Source: Panorpa germanica | Lineage: Eukaryota; Arthropoda; Insecta; Mecoptera; Panorpidae | DNA: 64,000 nt | Reading direction: 5' to 3' | NCBI GenBank assembly: GCA_963678705.1 | Contig: OY783214.1 | Location: 10,788,001-10,852,000 of the forward strand | In this document: in pieces, positions 19,929 through 30,559 of the stretch | Numbering within the stretch: the first letter of the stretch is position 1 | Layout: each line of letters opens with the position of its first letter | Notes under the pieces: model-generated | Databases searched by the model: none | Told to the model about the DNA's origin: nothing | The model's input: only the letters and a program-made list of their open reading frames with translations | Program-made: the position numbers and the translations under genes

Positions 19929-22340
19929 ATGAAGCTATCAAGGAAACACTTCATCGAGTCGATCCAAATTCCAAGAATTTCTGCTCAACTAATTGGGATA
20001 CTAATTTACACTCGTGATCCTCCAAAATCAAAATCCATGAGACTTTTCTTAAAAGTACTATTCATATTTTTCTTCTTTGAGTTGGCAACTGGAGTTCTCG
20101 GAGAGCTCATTGCAATGTTGTCCCTCTTCAACTTCCTCGCCGTGACAAGTGTCCTGCCATGCATCTGCTATTGCATCGTCAGTCTCTTTAAGGCAACTTC
20201 AATCGCATTGAACCAGAAGAAGTCTGAGAAGCTTCTAAATGATTTGGAAGATCTCTGGGTATCAGTAGATGTCAAGGAGAGTGAAGCTAAAATGGCGATT
20301 GGAAATACTGATGTATCTGTAAGGGCTCAAAAAGCTTTTACACTCGTAAATATAGTGTTCGGTACTACTTTTAATTTCTCGTCATTAATTGTGATGCTGA
20401 TACAATATATTAAGACAGGACACACTGATAAAATTCTGCCGTATACCGTTTGGTGGCCGTGGCCCACCATGGGGACCTACTCATATCCTTTGACATATTT
20501 GTACGACTTCCTGACAGGATGTGTCGCGTTTACTTGTTTAGTTTCTTCGGACACTTTCTTCATTTCAACAATTTTTCAAATTTGCACGCAGTTTAAATTG
20601 CTGAAGTCAAAGATTGAAACGATTATTGAGGATGTTTTACCACGTGACATTGCTGCAAGTGAAGATATAGACCATGACTACCACCAGGAGATGTACGACG
20701 CTTTAATTTGCTGCGTAAAACGACACAACGAGCTTATTAAGTAATATTCCTTCATAACAATTTTTTTACGTTTTCTTTTGTGTCTATAGAAATAAATAAA
20801 TATTTCTTCTCTGCAGATTGTCAGACACGATGGAGGAAATATTCTCTATGTCGATTTTACTAAATCTGCTGAATAGTTCTATCATCATTTGCTGCGTTGG
20901 ATTCAATTCCACGGTGAGTTCATAAAACACCTTATCAGGATCATAAATCATTCATAAATATGCAGTAGAAAAATAACATTTAACAAAATTGACAATAAGT
21001 ATTTTATAGTTAAATATAATATTTGTTTTGTATTTCACCTATTCTTAAAAAGAAGTGTTCTTAAAAAGTATTTAAAAAAAACAATCTTACAATTTTTCAA
21101 ATGTTCAACTTATAAAAACAAATGAGTTCGAATTCATATTTTACAGTATCTTTACTTAAATGTATCTATAATTCAGGCACTCAGAGGAATGGAGCTCGCA
21201 ATATTCGTCACTTTTCTTATCGTAGCCGTTTATCAAATCTACGTTCTCTCCTGGGCTGGCAATCAACTTATAGATACTGTACGTAAAAATAACAAGTTGC
21301 ATTAAGTATCAATATTTTCTTATATAAACTTTCATATAACAATTTAATTTTTTTTATAAACCTAATTTAATATTATATCCAATTTTTTATAAGCTTAATT
21401 TAATAATATATATTGTTTATATATTTCAGAGTAATGCCATAGCTGATGGTGCCTACAACTCTTCCTGGTATTTAACAGACAAGAAATACCGGCAGCTGAT
21501 CCACATCATCATCCTCCGAGCACAGAGGCCGCAAGTTGTTACCGGGCTGCAGTTCTCTATTTTATCATTCCAGAGCTTCTCGTCGGTAAGATTAAAAAAA
21601 AATAATTTACGTGTATACTTTTATTTAATATTTATATATTAGATACGCTTAGATGCAAATTATACATAAATATTAATATGAAGGATGCATATATGTTTTC
21701 AAAAATTTGCTGTTAGAAAAAAAACTAATTTGTCGCTATTTTAAATTAATTTGGTATGTATACTCTTTAAAGGAATACGAATATGTAATTCTTAAATGTT
21801 GCTAAGTCTGTAATATATAACTTCCTGCTTTCTAATCTAATTTAATCTATGCCCGCTAAAGACAGTTACGTCTATTTAAGGTTTATCAATCTCTATAACA
21901 AAGGTTACATGTTACGTAAAAGAGTTACCTAATATACAACGTTCTAACAACGATTTTACTTCTTTTTACAATAAATATAACCTTTTGCGCATTAGTATGA
22001 TCGTAAAACTTATTAAGAACACCTTTTTAAGGATTATAAAACCTTTGAAGTCCTTTTAATAATTAAAGCATAGCTATAAAATAAGACCTTCTTAGATTAA
22101 ATATTACTAGGTTTTGTTTAAGTAAAGATTGGGTACACATACGGTAGTACTCAAGTTTTGTGTTTTGCGGTTTAGTTTTTGTTTGTCAATTTATAATCTT
22201 ATTAATTTTTTGTTACTGCGATCTTTCGTTCCTGCCACAACAAGTATATTTGTCGTTGTAATTGTTCTCCTTCCTTGCAGATTTTAAGCTCATCGTATTC
22301 ATACTTCACTCTACTACAGACGAGCTACCAAAACAAATAA
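19929..22340 (+). CDS. Odorant receptor OR-D (7tm_6), five exons
   Basis: Exons: 19929-20740, 20817-20913, 21177-21278, 21430-21585, 22281-22340. The product is about 408 residues. Exon 1 shows MKLSRKHF, RDPPKSKS, FNFLAVTSVLPCICYC and DLEDLWVSVD. The loop reads PWPTMGTYSYP where paralogs have P(W/F)DTTGTYSYP, so both the Asp and the second Thr of the motif have changed. Exons 2-5 show LSDTMEEIF, LSWAGNQLIDT, GAYNSSWYLTDKKYRQL and SSYSYFTLLQTSYQNK. It groups with OR-E and OR-F. Exon 1 is two codons shorter than most. Intron 4 (695 bp) carries a MITE-like insertion. An AATAAA lies at 22420, 80 bp after the stop, and another overlaps the stop itself. No disabling change is seen. Confidence 0.9.
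21852..22170. mobile_element. MITE-like element copy in OR-D intron 4
   Basis: It starts CCCGCTAAAGACAG and ends GTGTTTTGCGG, an imperfect terminal inverted repeat. Internal blocks AGAGTTACCTAATATACAACG, AAGAACACCTTTTTAAGG and AGATTAAATATTACTAGG are shared with the other copies. It is non-coding. Confidence 0.6.
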
Positions 22341-22879
22341 AAAGTTCACATAATTTCAACACTACTTCAAGACTTCTTCATGGATGTAAAGATGTACAGA
22401 TGTATTAAACTTAAGATTAAATAAAGATAAGTAATTTTACTTTAATATTAACATATTTTTAAATATTAGTAATTAATCTTAATAATTATAGTTCAAGATT
22501 TGGTTTAATTGCTTTAATATTAGAAAATAACAATAAAAAAAATTATTTAGAATTTTATTCTAAATAATTTAATACTTTATTTTTAATATAATAAATAATT
22601 TTCTTGTTATTCAATAATATTATCTATAAATACATTTATAGAATTAGGAATATTTTAAGAAGTTTTATTTTATATAACAATATATTTTTATAACTCTAAT
22701 CTAACGAGTATGTGTTAATTATATAGTACAGCAAATATCTCATGAGCTATTACTTTTAGTGTTTTCATCTGAAGACGTCTTTGTCTTTGGGTATATTGTA
22801 ATTGCACCCGTAAGACAGAACTCACGAAATATTTGGTATGTTACATTTTATATATATTTTATATAATTGATATGTAAAC

Positions 22880-23146
22880 CCGCTAAACACGATGTGTTAA
22901 AGGTTTTTTTTAGCAATTTTACGCGTTTGTGACCTATTTCTTGGCTTTTTGAGTAATAAGTCTTTAACCTCTTTCTCCATTAACATAATTATAAAACTTC
23001 ATAAGAAGACCGTTTTAAGGATAAAATGCTTTTATAATAGCTATTAAAAATAATATATGACTCTTTTTGTTTTAAACATTACTAGATTTTCTTTAAGTAA
23101 AATGTTACTTGAATATAAAGTAACATTCATATTTTGTGTTTAGCGG
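22880..23146. mobile_element. MITE-like element, best-defined copy
   Basis: It starts CCGCTAAACAC and ends GTGTTTAGCGG, an 11-bp perfect terminal inverted repeat 267 bp apart. The interior shares AAGAAGACCGTTTTAAGGAT and TTAAACATTACTAG with the family and has no ORF. It lies 540 bp after OR-D. No clear target-site duplication is visible. Confidence 0.7.
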
Positions 23147-23257
23147 AAATGTTTCACAGATATAACATGTAAATTTTACCATTACCTTACATTATATATA
23201 TATTGTGTTTAACAGGTAAAATAAATTTTTCTACGTATTAATAATTAGTTTATAGGT

Positions 23258-23420
23258 AAAAATAAAGTATCCTTTATAAAGGAACGATACCTCGCAGTGA
23301 AAAGTTCCTATCTTTAGACAAATTTTCACATAATGAACGAAGAGTACTTTGTGTCAATCGAAGCAAAGTCCCTCTTCTTGTCATTTGTAAATTTTAGATT
23401 AGAATTAAGATAATTTATTA
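23258..23420 (+). repeat. Flank repeat C, copy 1
   Basis: AAAGGAACGATACCTCGCAG, AAAAGTTCCTAT and TTTTCACATAA recur nearly identically at 28088-28270. They recur more loosely at 27441-27560 and 33425-33560. This is local duplication or a dispersed repeat. Confidence 0.6.
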
Positions 23421-23685
23421 TTAGTAAAAACACATATTTACAAGTTGTTAAGTACATTGATATAATTATAAAAGAAATGAATAAGAAGTTAAAGAGAATA
23501 TATGTAATAGTGTGGGAATTACGTCAGGTTTTACTTCTTCAACATAGTCATTAATATAGCTGAATTTAGTTAACACCATGTAGACCATTTTTATTATATT
23601 CACAACTTTAATTAACATTCAAATTGTATTCAGCTTGCACAAAACTAAAATAATTGCACAATTATTTAACCCATATTTAAATTAT

Positions 23686-23935
23686 AGTTAAAAGCATCTG
23701 ATAATCATTGTTATCAAATTGGATTTATATAACCGTTATCATCAGTTAACTAGTTGACTCGCGTGGTAATATCTTTAATATCAGCTATTATTTTCTCCAT
23801 ATAATTATTCTGTAATTGTTTCCGGCTCTGTAATAGTAGTTTCAAAGTTTCCAACTAACAAGTAAACTTTATTCCAGAATAGTATTGCATTATGGATTCA
23901 AGGATATAAAGTGTGTATACTAAATAAATGCAGTA
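23686..23935 (+). repeat. Duplicated upstream segment of OR-E (copy in OR-F at 28556-28830)
   Basis: It shares AAAGCATCTGATAATCATT, CTTTAATATCAGCTATTATT, GCCGGCTCTGTAATAGTAGT-like sequence and a TATAAAGTGTGTATACTAAA end with the segment before OR-F. It is evidence that OR-E and OR-F arose as a roughly 5-kb tandem duplication. Confidence 0.7.
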
Positions 23936-24194
23936 CGTAATATCTTATTACATTAAACATTATTTTACTAATTGTATTTTTTAAATGTTGTTTTTCAATG
24001 TAATATATCCACTTGACACAATAATGTAGCATTTACGTATAATTTAGAGTTGTACACAACATAATTATTACATAAAAGCTAAAATTATATTCGCAAAGTG
24101 TTCAATATAATTATTTACACTAATTACTTCTACAAGCAAAGCACAGAGCTGTACTCTACATTAAATGTTTTTTGTCATATATTAATAAAGTTTT

Positions 24195-24500
24195 CTTCAA
24201 TTTCATTTGATTATTTTACTAAAACTTATGTAACTTCTTAAACTTTTTTATTCAAACAAAATCAAGCAGATCCATCGCGTGTTGCTTAACACAAATACAC
24301 CCCGTACCCCTCACCACCTTATTTACGTAATTATTATTCTAATTATACGGTATTACACACAGTGATAACTTACTTATCATAATTTAAATACAAATAAACT
24401 TTTATTTGTATGTAGGGTATATTTAACAGGGTCGTACTAAGGTAGAATAACGAATTCAACATTTTTACTTAGGGCGCTATTATTAAAAGTAATTAAAGCA
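24195..24500 (+). promoter_or_regulatory. Conserved upstream region with block A (OR-E)
   Basis: Block A proper runs 24388-24500 (AAATAAACTTTTATT, TAGGGTATATTTAACAGGG, TCGTACTAAGG, ACTTAGGGCGCTATTATTAA). The preceding 190 bp, including GATCCATCGCGTGT, are nearly identical to the OR-F copy and recognisable in OR-D. Confidence 0.6.
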
Positions 24501-24664
24501 CTCAATTAATAATACACATCACTCACAAAATACGTACTGGTGCTTTTCTATTTATAAAATATTATTATTTATTTATTTTTTAATAAATATTTTCTAAATG
24601 ATTACCAAAGGAAATATATTTTGAAAGAAATAATAATCTGGTGATATTTTTTCAACTTTTTTTC

Positions 24665-24757
24665 TCAAAACACTTAGCTGACCCTGGACGTAATTATATC
24701 TCAGAAAAGCAAATAAGGGAAATATATATTCCTCACCAATATAGGGCTGTCAATTTT
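24665..24757 (+). promoter_or_regulatory. Upstream conserved block B (OR-E)
   Basis: AAACACTTAGCTGACCCTGG, TAATTATATCTCAGAAAAGC and ATATAGGGCTGTCAATTTTA. It is almost identical to the OR-F copy and lies 250 bp before the TATA box. Confidence 0.6.
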
Positions 24758-24990
24758 ATGAAAAATAAAAAGCTTAAATTTTACTAAAAATCTCACATAT
24801 TTAATATAATAGCATAGAACGTGAATGAATATTTTAAATTTGAAAATATTGTGATGCATCAGTTAAACTCAAATATTCCTCTGCAAGCTAAAAATATGTT
24901 TGAAGTTAATAAAATAGCGGACGGTTCAGATAATATGATCCGACTTCAAATCTCCGTAAACTAAATATTTCAGATGTAAAATCAATTGCC

Positions 24991-25055
24991 CACCACTACA
25001 AGCGTCTATTTATACGGCGGCGACGCCTCGTTTTCATTTAGTTGTGTTCAGTAGC
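24991..25055 (+). promoter_or_regulatory. Core promoter of OR-E
   Basis: CACCACTACAAGCG, TATTTATA at 25007-25014 and TTTAGTTGTGTTCAG about 31 bp on. It is virtually identical to OR-F from here into the coding region. Confidence 0.75.
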
Positions 25056-25084
25056 CCAAACAGTTATTAATTCCAAAACTAACA

Positions 25085-27242
25085 ATGAAGCTACTCAAGC
25101 GGGACTTCGCGCATTCCATCAACATACCGAGATCCGCTGCTCAAATCATCGGCATTCTTCTCTACACAAGAGATCCTCCTGCATCAAAGCTCAAAAAAGC
25201 TTTCCATAAATATTTGTTCATCTTCTTATTCTGGTTCTTAGCCATTGGCGTAGTTGGTGAGGTAATCGAAATGTTTGCATTGTTCAGTGTTAACTTTTTG
25301 GCAGTCACAAATGTTATACCCTGCATTTGCTACTGCACTGTCAGTTTATTCAAGTCTACTTCAATCGCATATCACTTGGAAAAATCTGAAAAGCTTCTCA
25401 GAGATTTGGAAGATGTTTGGCTCTCTGTAGATGTAACTGAAAGTGAGTTTGATCTAGTTAAGAAAAATACCAATAAAACACGAAAAGCTCAAAAAGTTTT
25501 CACTGTAGTAAACGTAGTTCTTGGGACTTTCTTCAATATGTCGTCTTTGATTGTTCTTGTGGAGCAGTATATAAAAACCGGAAATGTTGTTAAAACACTT
25601 CCGTATTTGATCTACATGCCTTGGGACACAACTGGAACATACTCTTATCCTTTGGCCTATTTGTACAATATTTTATCTTCTTCATTTGCGTTCACAAGTT
25701 TGCTATGTTCGGATACGTTCTTCACTACAACAATTTTTCACATCTGCACACAATTTAAGTTGCTGCAGTCAAAAATTCAGACGATTATTGAAGATGTCAT
25801 CCCGAAGGAAGTTCGTCGCAGCGATGATGTACACCACAACTATCATCAGGATATGTACCAAGCGCTCATCGAATGCGTCAAACGTCATTCAGAATTAATT
25901 GAGTAATTATTGAAATTTTACATTTACTTTCATCACTATTGCTGATGTATAGCTGTTGTGTATTTAGGTGAATTTATCGTTTGGTATTCTACAGATTGTC
26001 CAATACTGTTGAAGAGATATTTTCAATATCAATCTTGCTGAATCTGATGAACAGTTCTCTTATAATTTGCTGCGTTGGTTTCAACTCTACGGTGAGTTCT
26101 ATTAAATCAGCCCTTTGTTTTCACCCAGGTAGAAAATGTAACGCAAAGTAATACTTGCATTTGTTACACTTGCATAGTTATAAAAGTTTTTATTTGAGAT
26201 TTGTATATAGACAGGTAAATAGTAGGTTTACAGTGCAGTTTCAGATTTGCTAGCTAACTTCAAGCTAATTTTAACGTAACATTTTATAGCTAGAAATTGT
26301 TTTAAATATATACTGTTCTATATTTTTTGTGAACATAATGTTAAGTAAGTCATGAATATCACTTTTGGTGACAAATAGATTAGAAAAATTGTTTACTTTA
26401 TTATATAAATTTTAGGCCGTCAAAGGAGTTGAGTTAGCAGTATTTATCATGTTTCTGTTTGTGGGACTCTACCAAATTTATATGTTGTCTAGTGCTGGAA
26501 ACCAACTTATCGAAACTGTAAGTAAATGATATATAAAATAAAATATTTTACAACTATTACATAAATGAAGTTTTCTATGCAAGAACACCTATTTGTTCGT
26601 AACAAATAAGTTTCAAATGCAATCTATTATATTAAATATAAAACATCCTTTTTTTCTAACTTTATTAATCTCATATCAACTTTTAAAATAACATATAAAG
26701 AAATTACAAAATATTGCAACATAGATTTCTTTTGTATAAGCTACTAAATTTTATCTTTTTTAAATAATATTTTTATTGGCTTCATATAACCGTAATTTCT
26801 GTTTCACCACAAAAATCTTTCTAAATTCTCGTTAACATCCACTACCAACAACTTCATACGAGAAATATGAGGTTTATATTTTCCTATATCATATTAGGTA
26901 CTCCTTAAATACAATGATCAAAAATAGTCACAAATATCTATATTTCAGAGCAACGCCATAGCTGATGGTGCTTACAACTCTTCCTGGTATATTCACATCA
27001 TCATCCTCCGAGCACAGAGACCGCAAGTTGTTACCGGGCTACAGTTCTCTATTCTTTCGTTCAAGAGCTTTTCTTCGGTAAGATTACAAATTTTCATTCT
27101 ATTTCCTTAGTTACATTGTAAAGTAAAATTCTATGAAAAGACTTTTAAAATCACTATTTTATTTTTCTTCATATTCTTGCAGATACTAAGTACTTCTTAC
27201 TCGTATTTTACGCTGCTTCAGACAACATACCAAAACAAATAA
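25085..27242 (+). CDS. Odorant receptor OR-E (7tm_6), five exons, deletion in exon 4
   Basis: Exons: 25085-25902, 25995-26091, 26416-26517, 26949-27077, 27183-27242. The product is about 401 residues. Exon 1 is a close copy of OR-F (MKLLKRDF, RDPPASKLKKAFHKY, NFLAVTNV, PWDTTGTYSYP). Two oddities occur in otherwise conserved parts. Exon 4 has lost exactly 27 bp, so GAYNSSWY runs straight into IHIIILRAQ, missing the LTDKKYRQL of all paralogs. In exon 3 the invariant LSWAGN reads LSSAGN. The frame is kept and all splice sites are GT-AG. The lost nine residues lie before TM7, in the region tied to Orco contact in this family, so activity is doubtful although the gene is not formally a pseudogene. 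Confidence 0.85.
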
Positions 27243-27440
27243 ATAATAAATTATATATAAAAATATTCAACTAAAAAAACAATAGAAATTTATGCAAAAT
27301 TATCTATTATTTATTTAACAAAAATTTTTGTTAATTTGAAGTAGGAGAAATATCTTAAATATGTTTTTATTTAAATTTTATATTGTAATTAATTTGGTAA
27401 CTAATTAATAACTCGTAGAAATTAAATGGGTACACAGATA

Positions 27441-27560
27441 TAATGTACAAAGGAGCAAAACCTCACAGTAATAAGTTCCTATAATTAGATTAATTTCCAC
27501 GTAACTGAGTTTTTAGAATAACGTCCTTTTGACACGTATGAATTTTAGTTTAATATTTGT
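27441..27560 (+). repeat. Flank repeat C, copy 2
   Basis: GTACAAAGGAGCAAAACCTC, then GTTCCTAT, then a TTTAATATTTGTTGTG end. It closely matches 33425-33560, each lying 200-400 bp after a receptor stop codon. Confidence 0.55.
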
Positions 27561-27869
27561 TGTGTAATTAATTGTACAATTGTTTCACAATAAACATACA
27601 CAAAATTTTATACACAACAATGTGTATTAAATAATAGCAAAATTTTACTTAAAGACACATAACGATTACATGTTATTTTTACATTAAACATTTTAAATTT
27701 TATTATTAACGTTTATTTTACATACTAGTTAGATACATACTACTTTTAAAATAAGAATATTAAATTTATATTACATATGTATAAATATTTTTTTTAAATA
27801 GTGTCTAAATGATAGTAATATACATTGCTAGTAATACAATGTACGTTAATAATAAAATATTTGATTGAT

Positions 27870-28020
27870 GCTTGATGCTAACTGCTGTATCGTCGGATTC
27901 GAACCCAGAAGCAGAGTTATATTTTCTGGAATTAGTTGCTCGAAAGTTATATTGGTTTTGTACATACATAATCATAAACTTATTAAGCAGCGGTGTGGTT
28001 CACATATATAGACATACATA
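27870..28020. repeat. Possible SINE fragment related to 7300-7456
   Basis: It contains GGATTCGAACCCAG (B-box-like) followed by ATACATAATCATAAACTTAT and AGCAGCGGTG, recalling the order at 7300-7456. It is degenerate and the assignment is tentative. Confidence 0.25.
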
Positions 28021-28087
28021 GTACTGCATTTCAATTTAAAGATTAGTAGAATCAATATTATTAATAAACATACCTACGTCTTTATAA

Positions 28088-28270
28088 TTAGTTTATAAGT
28101 AAAAATAAAGTATCCTTCATAAAGGAACGATACCTCGCCGTGAAAAGTTCCTATCTTTAGACAAATTGTCACATAACGAAGGAAGAGTACTTTGTGTCAA
28201 TCGAATCAGAATCCCTCTTCTTGTTATGTGTAAATTTTAGATTAAAAATAAGATAAATTATTATTAATAA
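28088..28270 (+). repeat. Flank repeat C, copy 3
   Basis: It is nearly identical to 23258-23420 across AAAGTATCCTTCATAAAGGA, ATACCTCGC and GAAAAGTTCCTATCTTTAGA. It forms part of the OR-E/OR-F tandem duplication. Confidence 0.65.
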
Positions 28271-28555
28271 ATATCACTTTAGACTTAAAAGAACACTAGT
28301 TTACAAAGTGTTAAGTACATTGACAACAATTTTAAAAGAAATTATACAAAAGTAAAAAAGCAATAAATGCTACTATGCAGTGCATTATTCTTTCAAAATG
28401 GCATTGATGTACTTATTACTCTGATTATATATCTTATACACAATTCGGCAATGCATTTAAATAAAATTTCACTTACCACAACATTTTTCCTCTTACACAA
28501 AACTTAAAGAATTAGGAACACACAATTTTATCAATATTTTATATATTTTATTTAT

Positions 28556-28830
28556 GGTTAAAAGCATCTGATAATCATTTCTATCAAAGTGGTTTTGATA
28601 GAAGTCTGATCAAATAACTTTACGTAGTCTATGCAATAAATATATTCCTAAACTAATATCTTTAATATCAGCTATTATTTTCTCCATATAATTATACTGT
28701 AATTGTTGCCGGCTCTGTAATAGTAGTTTCAAAGTTTCCAACCAACAAGTAAACTTTATTCCCCAACAGTATTGCATTATGGATACAACGGTATAAAGTG
28801 TGTATACTAAATAAATGCACTATGTTATAT
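28556..28830 (+). repeat. Duplicated upstream segment of OR-F
   Basis: This is the counterpart of 23686-23935. Both contain AAAGCATCTGATAATCATT and end near TATAAAGTGTGTATACTAAA. Confidence 0.7.
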
Positions 28831-29129
28831 TTTATTATATAAATTATAATTTTGCAATATACTTAAGTAATTGTTTGACTGTACCAATGCAAACTTCATA
28901 ATTATATGTAAATAATATTTCATAATAAATTGCAGTATATACTTGTAGCACTATTGTTAAATAGTGTTAAATTTTAAAACACAAACTTATTGCTAATATA
29001 TAGGTAACATAAAACCAATACAAATTACAACTGGGTCGTGTATAATTTTCTTATAGGCTTATTTGAAACCTTATTAATAGGTTAAAAATATTTTGTTTTG
29101 TACAGTATATTTAATATTTATCTAACATA

Positions 29130-29300
29130 ACAATAGCTGTTACCTGTTACGTAAACAAAGTAACCCCATGTACAACGTTACAACTTTTTGATAAATACAT
29201 ATACGTCTTTGATTTTCAACATAATCATAAAACTTAAAAAGACCTTACTAAAGATTACAAAGTCTCAAATTATTATTATTATCAAAATCAAAGTTTCTGT
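29130..29300. mobile_element. Partial MITE-like element copy
   Basis: It shares GTTACGTAAAC, TGTACAACGTTACAAC and ATCATAAAACTTAAAAAGAC with the CGCTAAACAC-terminated family. The ends are not intact. Confidence 0.4.
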
Positions 29301-29452
29301 ATTAGAATAAATCCAGGCCTGATTGTTAACACTTATTACTTGAGTAGACAGAGCCAGATAACATTTTCTGATGATTAATTTAATTTTTGTCAAATGGTTT
29401 ATAAAAATTATAACTTTAATTAAGCTGTACAAATATTCCTGCAAATTTTCTG

Positions 29453-29775
29453 TAATAAAGTTTTCTTCAATTTTATTTGATTATTTTACTAAACCTTAAG
29501 TAACTTCTTAAACTTTTTTATTCAAACAAAATCAACCAGATCCATCGCGTGTTGGTTAACAGAAATAGACCCCGTACCCCTCATCACCTTATTTACGTAA
29601 TTATTTTTCTAATTATAAGGTATTACACACAGTGATAACTTACTTATCATAATTTAAATACAAATAAACTTTTATTTAAATGTAGGGTATATTTAACAGG
29701 GTCGTACTGAGGTAAAATAACATCCTTATTAAATTTACTTAGGGCGCTATTATTAAAAGTAATTAAAGCACGCAA
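29453..29775 (+). promoter_or_regulatory. Conserved upstream region with block A (OR-F)
   Basis: Block A proper runs 29660-29775 (AAATAAACTTTTATT, TAGGGTATATTTAACAGGG, TCGTACTGAGG, ACTTAGGGCGCTATTATTAA). The preceding 200 bp match OR-E almost base for base. Confidence 0.6.
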
Positions 29776-29927
29776 TTAATAGCGCATATCGCTCACAAAA
29801 TATGTACCGATGGTTTCACATTTGTAAAATATCGTTAATTGTTTTTTTATGTTAAATATTTTATAAATATTTGTTTAATTTTTTAAAAGAATTAGTAATT
29901 TAGTAATATTTTTTTGTATTTTTTCTT

Positions 29928-30020
29928 AAAACACTTAGCTGACTCTGGAGATAATTATATCTCAGAAAAGCAAATAAGGGAAATATATATTCCTCACCAA
30001 TATAGGGCTGTCAATTTTAT
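29928..30020 (+). promoter_or_regulatory. Upstream conserved block B (OR-F)
   Basis: ACACTTAGCTGACTCTGG, TAATTATATCTCAGAAAAGC and ATATAGGGCTGTCAATTTTA. It lies 460 bp before the TATA box because extra DNA sits between block B and the promoter compared with OR-E. Confidence 0.6.
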
Positions 30021-30464
30021 ATAAAACGAAAAGCATAATATTAATAATAAGCATCAATATTTTATATTGATATATGTGTTTATATCATTTTAATTCAGAA
30101 AAATGAATTTAATGTACATATTTTTTAAGGAAATGAATTTTGAATTGCACGAACATATTTTTTATTGTATTAATCTATTGCAAAATATTTTTTTAACATT
30201 AATAGTGCATTATCGAATAGAGTAATTCCTAAAATTAAAAATCTCCTTGAAGTAATAAGACGAATATCTAAGCACTATGTTTAGAAGACGTATTATTTTA
30301 TTCTCTAATGTAATAGATGTTGACACATTAATTTGCTCTTTGAATAATACTCTATTCCACGATCTAGAACTATGTTTGATGTTAATAAAGTATCAGGCGG
30401 TTTATGCATTAAAATCCGACTTCAAAACTCCGTAAGTTTAAAGCTCTACTTTAAAATCAATTGC

Positions 30465-30530
30465 CCACCACTACAGGCGTCTATTTATACGGCGGCGACG
30501 CCTCGTTTTCATTTAGTTGTGTTCAGTAGC
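30465..30530 (+). promoter_or_regulatory. Core promoter of OR-F
   Basis: CACCACTACAGGCG, TATTTATA at 30482-30489 and TTTAGTTGTGTTCAG about 31 bp on. Confidence 0.75.
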
Positions 30531-30559
30531 CCAAACAGATATTAATTCCAAAATTAACA

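Larger units (their letters stand above)
22341..24194. other. Intergenic, OR-D to OR-E
   Basis: It holds the MITE copy at 22880 and a duplicated segment at 23258-23420 (also at 28088-28270). A second duplicated segment at 23686-23935 matches 28556-28830. No coding exon is seen. Confidence 0.55.
27243..29452. other. Intergenic, OR-E to OR-F
   Basis: It contains repeat C copies at 27441 and 28088, a SINE-like scrap at 27870-28020, the duplicated segment at 28556-28830 and a partial MITE-like segment at 29130-29300. No gene is recognised. Confidence 0.55.
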
